This document shows, piece after piece, positions 38,903 through 46,976 of a DNA stretch of 64,000 bases. The stretch comes from Chrysogorgia sp. JL179-B06 (Eukaryota > Cnidaria > Anthozoa > Scleralcyonacea > Chrysogorgiidae): positions 61,001 through 125,000 of the forward strand of contig JAYKKM010000440.1 in assembly GCA_035772405.1 (NCBI GenBank). Reading direction: 5' to 3'. Below the pieces are notes generated by a model. The model made no database searches. It had not been told where the DNA came from and saw only the letters and a list, made by a program, of their open reading frames with translations. The first letter of the stretch is position 1, and every line of letters begins with the position of its first letter. The translations under genes and the position numbers were made by a program.

Positions 38903-39914
38903 TATAAACCAAAGCCATCTTTTTACCTCCCACCTTCTTTCTCTTTAGTATCTTCTCGACCTTATAAACGTTATCTTTTTTATCAACAGCTGACAACTCT
39001 TCCTCGTAGAACTTACCAATGATAGGTTCCCCTTCATGGTCCTCTATCTCGTACACGGTAGGGTCACCACGTATGACCTTTGTCACTTTGAATAGCTCCT
39101 CAGTGAAGTTAGCCTCATACCCTTTTGCGAATATGCTTTTGTACTTTGATATCCTGACAGTCTCACCTACTTTAAACTTTGGTAGTGGGTAGTCACCGAA
39201 ATGGTGTCCAAACATCGTCGTCCATACTTCGTTTTCGTTTTTCTTGCTCACATCTTTAGGTTTCATTAGAATAGTACTATGTTTGGTATTATTGTAATTT
39301 TCAACGAGTTGGTCTAAAATGTCAATCCACTTGTATGTTCCTTTACTGTAGAAGTACTTCCACATAGACGTCTTGAGTGTTCTGTTAAACCGTTCCACGA
39401 CTGCTGCCTTTTTATCAGAGTTCGTGCTGAAGTACTTCACGTTATGTTTATCCAATAGATCCTTCACACCAACGTTGTAGAATTCCTTACCATCGTCAAA
39501 CTGAACCAGCTTTGGATACTCGCCAAATCTAACCTTAGCCTTCTCTAGTAACTCTGTTACAGACTAAGTCATGTTTTTCGTATCTTTCCTGTAGATAGGT
39601 ATGGTAAACGCATACCTACTAAGGATCTCAGTGGCTGTTAGTATCCAGTAGTACCCGTTGTTCTTGTGTTTGTACTTGCCCATATCGACCAAGTCCATCT
39701 GTATCTGCTCACCCAGATAGTCAACAAATGTTTGTCTAAACTTGTGTTTCTTAACGACTGGTTTGTACCTAGTGTATGTGTCTTGATATTTTAGCCAGTC
39801 CTTTGTCTTTGCCCTACTAACGTCTTCTTGTGCCTTTTGGAACAGCCTCTCAGCAGATTGGTAACCAGTTGATGGGTTATAGTAAATACCTCTTAGTTCT
39901 TGCTCTATGTCCAT
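38895..39914 (-). pseudogene. RVE integrase with in-frame stop and truncated chromodomain
   Basis: It matches the element A integrase: QMDLVDMGKY (first D), VQFDDGKEF (second D), AAVVERFNRTLK (E). A TAG at 39561-39563 interrupts it after KNMT. At the C-terminus the chromodomain stops after KKMALVYNG; the WLGY...W...I part present in A is missing. A deletion of about 55 bp has removed it and brought the next gene closer. Confidence 0.88.
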
Positions 39915-39919
39915 ATACA

Positions 39920-40564
39920 CTACGTGATGTGTAAATCTAACAACACTTCACCAACGTTAATACTGTTGTCGTCCTGATCTGTTATCTTGAACTCTAGTTG
40001 GTTGATGACTCCTTTGTTTATTAGGATTTTCGACCCAACACCAAAATGTTGTACAGAACCCTTAAGTGTCTGCGTGCTAGTTATTGGCAGCACTGCGATA
40101 CAATCACTTTTGTGACCATTAACTATGTTCTTAGATCTGTCCACAATATTAGATGTTACTTGTATGTGTTTCAGTCCTCTGTTAACGTTCACAACGTTAG
40201 GACTGGTTTTTGTGGTGGTTATTGTAGTGTTTTCGTCAAACCCCAAAAGTTGTCCAAATTTAAACAGTTCTATTTGTTGATCAGTTGTTATCGTACACGT
40301 CGAATCATGTCTGTTAGCCACTAGCTTGACGTCTCCTAACTCTCCCAAGTAGTCGGCGATCATTTTAAAGGTGTGATATCCAGGACTAAAAACGTGATTA
40401 TTACTGTTATAAGTTATCTTGTCGTTAGCTGTGGTTACGTTAACGTAGTCCCAAAAGATGGTTGCCTTCTTCACCAATATGTAAGGGTCTGAGTTTGTTA
40501 CTAAAATTGACTCTTGTAGGTCTACAGTTTTCGTTGAACCACTAATCAATACTACCACTCTCAT
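39920..40564 (-). CDS. Probable minor capsid (penton-like) protein
   Basis: 214 residues, intact homologue of 17901-18599. Shared landmarks are DPYILVKKATIFWDYVN, LGQLLGFD, VNRGLKHIQVTSNIV, LPITSTQTLKGSV and LLDLHIT. The minor-capsid assignment is inferred from strand-rich pattern and position beside integrase. It is divergent to the next gene with only 17 bp between start codons. Confidence 0.5.
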   Translation of the reverse strand: MRVVVLISGSTKTVDLQESILVTNSDPYILVKKATIFWDYVNVTTANDKITYNSNNHVFSPGYHTFKMIADYLGELGDVKLVANRHDSTCTITTDQQIELFKFGQLLGFDENTTITTTKTSPNVVNVNRGLKHIQVTSNIVDRSKNIVNGHKSDCIAVLPITSTQTLKGSVQHFGVGSKILINKGVINQLEFKITDQDDNSINVGEVLLDLHIT

Positions 40565-40581
40565 ATAACGTACGGTATGTT
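40565..40581. promoter_or_regulatory. 17-bp divergent promoter
   Basis: ATAACGTACGGTATGTT separates two start codons on opposite strands. It is a near-palindrome and equivalent to the perfect palindrome at 17877-17900 in A. Untranslated leaders must be close to zero, or promoters must lie within the coding sequence. Confidence 0.6.
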
Positions 40582-42210
40582 ATGATGGATGCGTTCAAAA
40601 GAAAGTATCCTTATGCTGACAAGAATAGGTTTTTTCTTGATGTTGACGACAATATGCATATACATATATTCTTCGTGACGAAAACTAATATTGGTGACAT
40701 TAGTATAGACTCAAGTAGGTTTAAGAATAACCTGGAGTATACTAAATATCTAACGATAAACAAACCAATGATAGTTAACCAAAAAGAGATAGCTAACGCC
40801 GTACGCGTGGCTAAGCTGAATCTAGTGAGAAAGTACCCTCACGTCACTTTGAGCAAGTTTGAGTTCGATCCAACTGTCTCACAAGATGGTGAGGTTAATG
40901 GCGTTGACATATATTTTAGAAACAACGACATCGTAAGCACTAACATAACTAGTGATACCTTCAAAAACGACAAGAGTATGTGGGTTTGGTTACACAACAA
41001 CAAGTCTCCAAAAGGTCACGACGACAAGTTTCCAAAAATATGGCTCTCTGGTGGAACTATCCAACCACTATCAAAAGGTCGCAAGAACCACTGGGGACTT
41101 TGGGATGGCTATCCAACGGAAAACGTGTTGAACTACCCAGTGAATAACTTTAGAGTCTTCGTTAATCAAAATAACTACTTTCTCTCAAAGCTACCAATAT
41201 TACAAATCACCACGTCAAAGACAAAGTCAAAGTGGGACGATAATGAGAGCTACTATAGGGTCGTGTTTGTAACGTATTGTGCAAGTTTCTGTTGTGGAGT
41301 GTCGTTACAACACTTATCGCCCTCACAAGAAGTTCACCCTATTATCACAAGTGTAATGAGGTTTCATCTGTACTTTACCATTAGAAGACTTCTCAGAAGG
41401 ATGGAAGGTGGTGAGAGTATGAGATCGATAAGTAGAGAGTTTGACGCTGGAGAATTGTATGGTAAGACAGACAAGATTCCTAGAAAACATTACTACCAGG
41501 GTAAGGTCCTTGCTGACGGTACAACAGGTGAGGAGAGAGTCTTCACGATTAACGACGTTAAGAACGACTACAAACGATACGTTCCTCTGGTGTCGAATGG
41601 TTTTACCAACATTGGGCGACAATACCTAAATCAGTCTATAGAAGCCTTTGTTTACTCCACACTTGGTGCACAAGCGAGAACACGCGTGTCAGTCGTTGGT
41701 GGTTCTGCAGGCAGTCTAGAGACTCAACAAGAGTTCCGAAAGTTGGTGGAGGATAGTGTTATAAACTACGACGTGTCAACATGGATTCTCAACATGAACA
41801 AGTCGATTAGAGACACTAACGTTGTCCAAAATATTGCGCTATCACCGTCTACGTGGTTAATGCCAAGTAACGTGGTAATCCTCAAGAACAAAATCGCTGG
41901 GTACAACAACCTATTGAAGACTGCTACACAGAGTATGAAGTTTGGGGTAAATAGTGGGTTAAACTACACAGAAACGACGGAGGTTAAGAAAGTACACCAA
42001 GAAGGTGGAGAGCATCTGGAGACACTTGATAAGCCAAAGGTGACGCATCGTCTGACGACACCAAACGTGGCACACCAGGAAGGTGGAGAGCACCTGGAGA
42101 CACTTGACAAACCACCAAAGGTGACACCAGGTGACAACACGACAGAGTTGGGGCTAGTTCTAGTGGTTTCGGCTGTGTCTGGCTATTTAGTAAGCAAATA
42201 TATGTTATAA
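40582..42210 (+). CDS. Large structural/membrane protein with duplicated N-terminal domain
   Basis: 542 residues, intact; not recognised. Residues about 5-60 (KRKYPYADKNRFFLDVDD... RFKNNLEYTKYL) and about 78-135 (VRKYPHVTLSKFEFDPTVSQ... FKNDKSMWVWLHN) are diverged copies of one domain. Element A has only one copy. The middle (about 225-470) is helical and conserved. Near the C-terminus an 18-residue segment HQEGGEHLETLDKP occurs twice, then a membrane anchor (LVLVVSAVSGYLVSKYML). It is highly expressed-looking in neither element. A virion protein is likely. Confidence 0.65.
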   Translation: MMDAFKRKYPYADKNRFFLDVDDNMHIHIFFVTKTNIGDISIDSSRFKNNLEYTKYLTINKPMIVNQKEIANAVRVAKLNLVRKYPHVTLSKFEFDPTVSQDGEVNGVDIYFRNNDIVSTNITSDTFKNDKSMWVWLHNNKSPKGHDDKFPKIWLSGGTIQPLSKGRKNHWGLWDGYPTENVLNYPVNNFRVFVNQNNYFLSKLPILQITTSKTKSKWDDNESYYRVVFVTYCASFCCGVSLQHLSPSQEVHPIITSVMRFHLYFTIRRLLRRMEGGESMRSISREFDAGELYGKTDKIPRKHYYQGKVLADGTTGEERVFTINDVKNDYKRYVPLVSNGFTNIGRQYLNQSIEAFVYSTLGAQARTRVSVVGGSAGSLETQQEFRKLVEDSVINYDVSTWILNMNKSIRDTNVVQNIALSPSTWLMPSNVVILKNKIAGYNNLLKTATQSMKFGVNSGLNYTETTEVKKVHQEGGEHLETLDKPKVTHRLTTPNVAHQEGGEHLETLDKPPKVTPGDNTTELGLVLVVSAVSGYLVSKYML

Positions 42211-42214
42211 CATA

Positions 42215-43168
42215 ATGAGTCTAAGTTATGGATTTGAGGACAGAGACTACGAGAGCGACAAAATATTAAGAAGAGCGAAGAGACATCTAGACAGTGACCC
42301 TAAGTTAAGCGTTAGCGGTGGGAGGATGTCTGGAGATATAGATATGGCGTTCAGGGCACTCAAAAACATAGCAGATCCAGAAGATGATTTGGATGCTGTC
42401 AGTAAAAAAGTATTGGAGTCCGTATACTTATCGCAATACTTTAGAACGCAGTCCTATAACGTTCTATTTGATTTTAACGTCACGAAGCATGCTGTGAGTT
42501 CGGTGGAATACCACAATGGAACAAATAAAGTGAAAACCATTAGAGATAAAACGAACATGTTAGTACAATACGATCCATCGTATGGTCCTATTATTGGTGT
42601 TAACAATGGTCATAGCTTCCTATCCCCCGAGCTAACTCCAATTCCATTTGAGGCTGGAGTGCATTTTAACTGTCCACGTATGCAATACTGTGACATATCC
42701 GTTTTTATGGTAGTGAGGTTAGTCACGAGGGTTTCTACGAAAGATTAGGAGGCGATTATCTCAAACGATGATGGATCGTGGGACAAATACATAGGGTACA
42801 AAGGAGGTGAGAATGATAAATTATCATATGGTGGTGGCGCTCCAGCAAGGGAGTACACGTGTACAATCCCAAATAACATCGATACCACCAAGAGACATAT
42901 GATATCAATACATTGGCGGATGGGTAACTCCTACGTTAAGGTGAACAACATAAGATCAACAGACTCAGACTTCACAGCTAATTACGAAGAGATAGGGTCT
43001 CCTTACGTAACTATCTTTGGAGTGCATCGACCAAAAATACCACTCGCACCCTATAAGTACCCGTCTTTGATAGAGTTCTACGGTGTGAGGATTGTCTCTG
43101 GTTACATGACGAGCCGAGACATAATATTAGTTGGTAGAGATACGATGAAGGAATATGATGTGAGTTAA
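42215..43168 (+). pseudogene. Fibre-like protein with one in-frame stop
   Basis: Homologue of 13428-14378. GGRMSGDIDMAFRALKNIAD followed by DDLDAVSKK is the phage-fibre-like motif. A TAG at 42746-42748 breaks the frame after STKD; the rest (HMISIHWRMGN, FGVHRPKIPLAPY) stays in the same frame to 43168. The ATG is preceded by TTATAACATA. Confidence 0.8.
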
Positions 43169-43173
43169 TATAT

Positions 43174-43695
43174 ATGAGGAAGAAGTCAGTTGTTGTTTTC
43201 AATCACATATCAAAGGATATGTCAGAGGAAGAGACGCTAGAGCTCAAACGCTTGTACGCGTACTACCACAAACTAGAAGCCTGTTATAAATGGAAATACA
43301 AGAGGTTGAAGAAAGTTAAACTATCGTTAAACATGACTAGCATAGGGTTAACGACAGTAGGGATTATAGCTGGATCGATAACCGCTAACCCTCTAATCAT
43401 TGCTTGTATTAGTGGTCCTGGTGTGATCATCCAAGGCTACTTAGCTAAATCCAATCTGACGAGTAGAGTGGAGCATTGTAAGTTCGCGCACACTAGCTAC
43501 AAAAAGATACTGACACAACTAAGATCGTATCTTAGAGGTCTTCCTTACAACGAGTCAACGTTTCTCTCAGACATTAAAGTGTTGGACTATAATGTGACTG
43601 ACTTATGCCCACCAATCAATGGAATGGTGAAAAGGTACAGTAAAATATACGAGACACAAGGGGGGTCCGATCCTGACACCCCTTTAAACATGTAG
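43174..43695 (+). CDS. Helical protein with hydrophobic hairpin, only in element B
   Basis: 173 residues, not recognised. Helical N-terminus (LELKRLYAYYHKLEACYKWK), two hydrophobic stretches (MTSIGLTTVGIIAGSI; PLIIACISGPGVIIQGYLA), then a charged helix and a polar tail. It occupies the slot that the 68-residue MGACFS protein fills in element A. A membrane-active role is possible but unproven. Confidence 0.55.
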   Translation: MRKKSVVVFNHISKDMSEEETLELKRLYAYYHKLEACYKWKYKRLKKVKLSLNMTSIGLTTVGIIAGSITANPLIIACISGPGVIIQGYLAKSNLTSRVEHCKFAHTSYKKILTQLRSYLRGLPYNESTFLSDIKVLDYNVTDLCPPINGMVKRYSKIYETQGGSDPDTPLNM

Positions 43696-43729
43696 ACGAC
43701 AAATACAAGACGAGCTATTGTTTTTTAGG

Positions 43730-44013
43730 CCCCGTCGTTTCAACGGGGTTTAAAAATATACACCCAAGTACAGTATATATATCAAAACCAGGAGTGTTAA
43801 GCGATTATTTTTTAATAATAGCTGACCCCCTAAAACGGGGTGTCAGCTTTTCTTAAAAATAACTGCTACTTTGAAGACTACAATTAAGATGTCCTAATAG
43901 CGTGCAAATAGTAGTAAAATATTAAGACACTACATGTGACCCCCTACTGATAGTATGTTTGTGATCGATAGAAGGGTCATTTTGACCAAGGTCCCAAAAC
44001 GGGGTGTTGGTCA
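43730..44013. terminator. Cluster of three hairpins with ACGGGGT cores
   Basis: CCCCGT-(7)-ACGGGG at 43730-43748; GCTGACCCCC-TAAAAC-GGGGTGTCAGC at 43821-43847, followed by TTTT; TGACCAAGGTCCC...GGGGTGTTGGTCA at 43983-44013. They sit between two plus-strand genes and could act as 3'-end signals, like the hairpins used for polyadenylation in mimiviruses. The last two share AAAACGGGGTG and are copies of one small palindromic repeat. Confidence 0.6.
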
Positions 44014-44101
44014 GATCACGCGTTTACACTATTAAGTGGTTGCTTTCTTAAGATGACTACTATTTAAGCACAAAAATAAAACATGTGGTATAGTATAGGT
44101 G

Positions 44102-44893
44102 ATGAGTATCACTAAAATATTTAGAAATAACGACATGTCAGTCACTGCTGTAAAATATGGAGACAATATTTGGTTCAATGGAAAAGAGGTAGCCGAGATC
44201 TTAGGATATAAGAGACCATGTAAGGCTATAACAGACCATGCGGCAGACGACGAGAAAATAAAGGTCCAAATATCAACGCCCCAAAACGGGGTGTTGGTCA
44301 AAAGTATGGCTTGGCAAATAAACGAGCCAGGTGTGTACAGACTAATATTTTCGTCTAAATTTGAGTCAGCCAAGAAGTTTAAAAAATGGGTATTCACAGA
44401 AGTCTTACCATCTATTAGAAAGACGGGTCAGTACACGCAATGCAACCAGTTATCGATAATGAACGAGACAGACTTGCATTATGACATTGTGAAATATATT
44501 AGAGAGTACCATCCAACAATAGTCATCCCAGGGTTGGGTGAGTACCAAGACACATCTGCTAAAAGAATAGATGGATGGAAGAAGGGTTACAGTGGTGGAC
44601 AACCAGATTTGATAGTTCCGCAACTACACAAGAGATATAATGGGTTTGCTATAGAGTTCAAAACACCGAAAGGTAATGGGGTTATTAGGAATAACCAGAT
44701 GAGGGTATTAAGGAGACTAAGATCACAAGGGTACAACACGTTACTATCCTCAGACCAACATGAGATAATACATTTCATAGAGACATATATGAGAGACTCC
44801 AGAGTTCTGTGTGAGTACTGTAATAGAAGATTTAAGAGTGAAACCACACTGTCTAATCACCAAAGATACTTTCATCGAATACTTTATCTGTGA
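44102..44893 (+). CDS. Bro-N / PD-(D/E)XK nuclease / C2H2 finger fusion
   Basis: About 263 residues from ATG 44102, intact. Bro-N: NIWFNGKEVAEILGYKRP, INEPGVYRLIFSSKFES, WVFTEVLPSIRK. Nuclease: GLGEYQDTSAKRIDGWKKGY, GQPDLIV, FAIEFKTPKGNGVIRNNQ. C-terminus: CEYCNRRFKSETTLSNHQRYFH. Relative to the element A homologue there are about 12 extra residues (STPQNGVLVKSMAW) in the Bro-N domain. They are encoded by a copy of the palindromic hairpin sequence found upstream (44276-44300). Confidence 0.85.
   Translation: MSITKIFRNNDMSVTAVKYGDNIWFNGKEVAEILGYKRPCKAITDHAADDEKIKVQISTPQNGVLVKSMAWQINEPGVYRLIFSSKFESAKKFKKWVFTEVLPSIRKTGQYTQCNQLSIMNETDLHYDIVKYIREYHPTIVIPGLGEYQDTSAKRIDGWKKGYSGGQPDLIVPQLHKRYNGFAIEFKTPKGNGVIRNNQMRVLRRLRSQGYNTLLSSDQHEIIHFIETYMRDSRVLCEYCNRRFKSETTLSNHQRYFHRILYL
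44276..44300 (+). repeat. Copy of the palindromic repeat inside the Bro-N coding sequence
   Basis: CCCAAAACGGGGTGTTGG and the next three bases (21 bp in all) are identical to 43993-44013 in the hairpin cluster. Here it is read in frame as protein. It still forms the inner GCCCC/GGGG stem. Confidence 0.75.
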
Positions 44894-44952
44894 GACGACC
44901 TGTGAGACGACCTGAAAGATAACCTGTGAGATGACTGTGAGATGGTCTGTGA
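44890..44952. repeat. CTGTGAGA tandem repeat
   Basis: Four to five copies of a 15-20 bp unit with CTGTGAGA(C/T)GA. It corresponds in position to the CTCACAG array of element A (10562-10626). Confidence 0.6.
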
Positions 44953-44974
44953 CTAGATATCACGTATAATATAG

Positions 44975-45274
44975 ATGACTGACAACGAGTCTGTACCTAT
45001 TATAACATCAACAACAAGGACCAAAGACCCTAAGAGAGTAGAGGCAGGTAAACGGTTGGCTGCTATATCTAAAGCTGCGAAAGAGAGGAAGATGAGAGAG
45101 AGAGTGACAAGTGAGGACGATAGTTTTAACTACGGATACATCATAGGTACTATAGGAGTGGTTATAGCCGCTAGCTCACTGTATTACACGACGAGGCAAG
45201 ACAAACAAGTAGTGACCGAAGAGCCTAAGACCGTTGTTATAAAACCATCACGTAAACTCGACAGCCTCGATTAA
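44975..45274 (+). CDS. Small single-pass membrane protein
   Basis: 99 residues, homologue of 10211-10546. KDPKRVEAGKRLAAISKAAK precedes one membrane segment (YGYIIGTIGVVIAASSLYYT). CGTATAATATAG lies directly before the ATG. Function is unknown. Confidence 0.75.
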   Translation: MTDNESVPIITSTTRTKDPKRVEAGKRLAAISKAAKERKMRERVTSEDDSFNYGYIIGTIGVVIAASSLYYTTRQDKQVVTEEPKTVVIKPSRKLDSLD

Positions 45275-45291
45275 AACATATCGTATAATAT

Positions 45292-45525
45292 ATGGCATCA
45301 ATAGATAGAAAAAAACTGATGAACGAGCTATACGACGCAGCCCTCGTGACTGCTGGAGCCGTAGCCGTATCCATGGCATCAAAGAAAGTACTAAAAGAAC
45401 CGTTAGGCACTCCTGAATCAGTGAAGGGCACCCTCAAGTTAGCGACTGCTGTAGGCGTTTCAACGCTACTCGTTAAGTGGGCGCAGAGCAAGAAATACCT
45501 ACCTATTGACCCGTTCTCAAAATAA
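45292..45525 (+). CDS. Small membrane protein, 77 aa
   Basis: Homologue of 9952-10188. It begins MASIDRKKLMNELYDAALVT and has two short hydrophobic stretches. CATATCGTATAATAT lies directly before the ATG. Function is unknown. Confidence 0.75.
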   Translation: MASIDRKKLMNELYDAALVTAGAVAVSMASKKVLKEPLGTPESVKGTLKLATAVGVSTLLVKWAQSKKYLPIDPFSK

Positions 45526-45541
45526 TCTAACGTAATACATA

Positions 45542-45958
45542 ATGGCTAGTGTGATAGCGGGTGGTTTGTCCAACGCTATAGCATTCGCAGGAGCTGGATT
45601 CATATTCAGCAAGCTAAACCACACCGGCTACGAGACAGAGATAAAGAGACACAACAAAGCGTTGGAGAGTCTTGCAAGAGCGAAAGAAAAGTTCTACGAG
45701 AACGAGATTCGTCAGAGAGACAAAATTCAGGAATTAAGACAACAGTTGTCAGATGCTAACGCAGACATAAACGACACGAACCACGCTCTAGACCAACTAA
45801 GACAAGTACTGACGATACAGTATGATGGGAAGACATTTAGTAAAGAGCCTGAGTTATCAGACTATTACAAACCCTCAGATGAGATGAAAGAATATCAAAT
45901 GGTATTCGTCGGAGTTGTTGGGCTACCTTTAGGTTACTTAATATATAGAGTAGTGTAG
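45542..45958 (+). CDS. Small membrane protein with coiled coil
   Basis: 138 residues, homologue of 9528-9947. Hydrophobic N-terminus (GGLSNAIAFAGAGFIFS), coiled coil with SDANADINDTNHALDQL, and C-terminal membrane segment (MVFVGVVGLPLGYLIYRV). Function is unknown. Confidence 0.75.
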   Translation: MASVIAGGLSNAIAFAGAGFIFSKLNHTGYETEIKRHNKALESLARAKEKFYENEIRQRDKIQELRQQLSDANADINDTNHALDQLRQVLTIQYDGKTFSKEPELSDYYKPSDEMKEYQMVFVGVVGLPLGYLIYRVV

Positions 45959-45960
45959 AA

Positions 45961-46152
45961 ATGAGCACTAAAACTTTGAAGGAGATGGCTATGGAATTTG
46001 ATAAAAAGCGTAACTTGGTAGAGACACTCTTTTACCAAACTCGTCAGATAGAAGAGTTGGAACAGTTACTGTCAGACGCTCTAAAACAGGTCACAACAAT
46101 AAAGTGTGAGTGGAAGACACTAACCGATAACCACAAAGTTACTACACTATAG
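45961..46152 (+). CDS. Small helical protein, 63 aa
   Basis: Starts 2 bp after the previous stop (MSTKTLKEMAMEFDKKRNLV). Leucine/glutamate heptads (RQIEELEQLLSDALKQV) suggest a coiled coil that may pair with the preceding protein. No counterpart was found in element A. Confidence 0.5.
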   Translation: MSTKTLKEMAMEFDKKRNLVETLFYQTRQIEELEQLLSDALKQVTTIKCEWKTLTDNHKVTTL

Positions 46153-46182
46153 TCTAAAGACATATATAGTATAGTAACTTAG

Positions 46183-46815
46183 ATGGTTGACGAACGTACA
46201 ATGAGAATGTTCTATGCTGGGTATACATTGGGTGAGATTGAGACATCAAAAAAGTGGAGTGGTACTACGTTAGGGTACACATTGGACGAGATCAAGAATG
46301 GAAGTAAGGACGCAAGACCAAAAAAGTGGTACGACACCACATACTGTTACGAGTGTAGTAACCACAGAACCCAAATCGAAGATGGTGTATTTAGTTGTAA
46401 CAAGTGTGGAGAGACTACCTACGGACGCGTGAGGAACTTTGTACCTAACATTTGGATGTACAAGAAATCGGCTCATAGTTACAGTAAGTGGTTAGAAAGA
46501 ATGTTGACTAGTAAAAGACTAGTTAACGAGAGTGACATACCAACAGTTGTCAGTGATTTTGTAAAAATACTATGGTCTCTTAAAAGAAACAAGTTGATTG
46601 TCAAGAATAAATCGAAATATATTTTCTATGTCATAAGAATATGCTCTAGAAGAGGTATAGAGTTGAGAGGTAGTCTTAACGACCTCAAATCTGGTAAGGT
46701 CAAGGTGCGATTCGAGTATAACCTGTATAGCGTAGTATACAAGGATCTAGGTTGGGATGGGAGAGGAGATCCATACTACAACGAGTGGGTAAATAAAATA
46801 TATAGTAATATATAA
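46183..46815 (+). CDS. Zinc-ribbon protein resembling late transcription factor VLTF3
   Basis: 210 residues, homologue of 8913-9476. It has a short N-terminal duplication (AGYTLGEIE... and LGYTLDEIK...), then CYECSNH...CNKC, a zinc ribbon. MYKKSAHSYSKWLERML follows, then a helical stretch with YIFYVIRICSRRG, and at the end RFEYNLYSVVYKDLGW. The ribbon, then K..H..KWL, then F.YN.Y.VVYK.LG order is that of VLTF3-like late transcription factors. It is intact. It converges on the polymerase gene. Confidence 0.5.
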   Translation: MVDERTMRMFYAGYTLGEIETSKKWSGTTLGYTLDEIKNGSKDARPKKWYDTTYCYECSNHRTQIEDGVFSCNKCGETTYGRVRNFVPNIWMYKKSAHSYSKWLERMLTSKRLVNESDIPTVVSDFVKILWSLKRNKLIVKNKSKYIFYVIRICSRRGIELRGSLNDLKSGKVKVRFEYNLYSVVYKDLGWDGRGDPYYNEWVNKIYSNI

Positions 46816-46976
46816 TGGCAAGACCAAAAATTTACCAAACCAAAGAAGAAGCTCTAGTAGCAGCCAGAGTGGATGAGAACTCATAAGTGGGTGTGTGAGA
46901 CATGCGATCAGTCATACCACGTGACCTCTAAATATAAACACATCAAGACTAAAAAACATTTTAGAAATTTAAACAG
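46815..46976 (+). pseudogene. Very small zinc-finger protein, frameshifted
   Basis: About 54 codons. It starts MARPKIYQTKEEALVAARV, then the frame shifts near 46870-46880 into KWVCETCDQSYHVTSKYKH and a basic IKTKKHFRN. Two cysteines and two or more histidines make a C2H2-like finger. It lies between the VLTF3-like gene and the polymerase, ending exactly where the polymerase ends on the other strand. Its proposed role is unknown. Confidence 0.55.
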
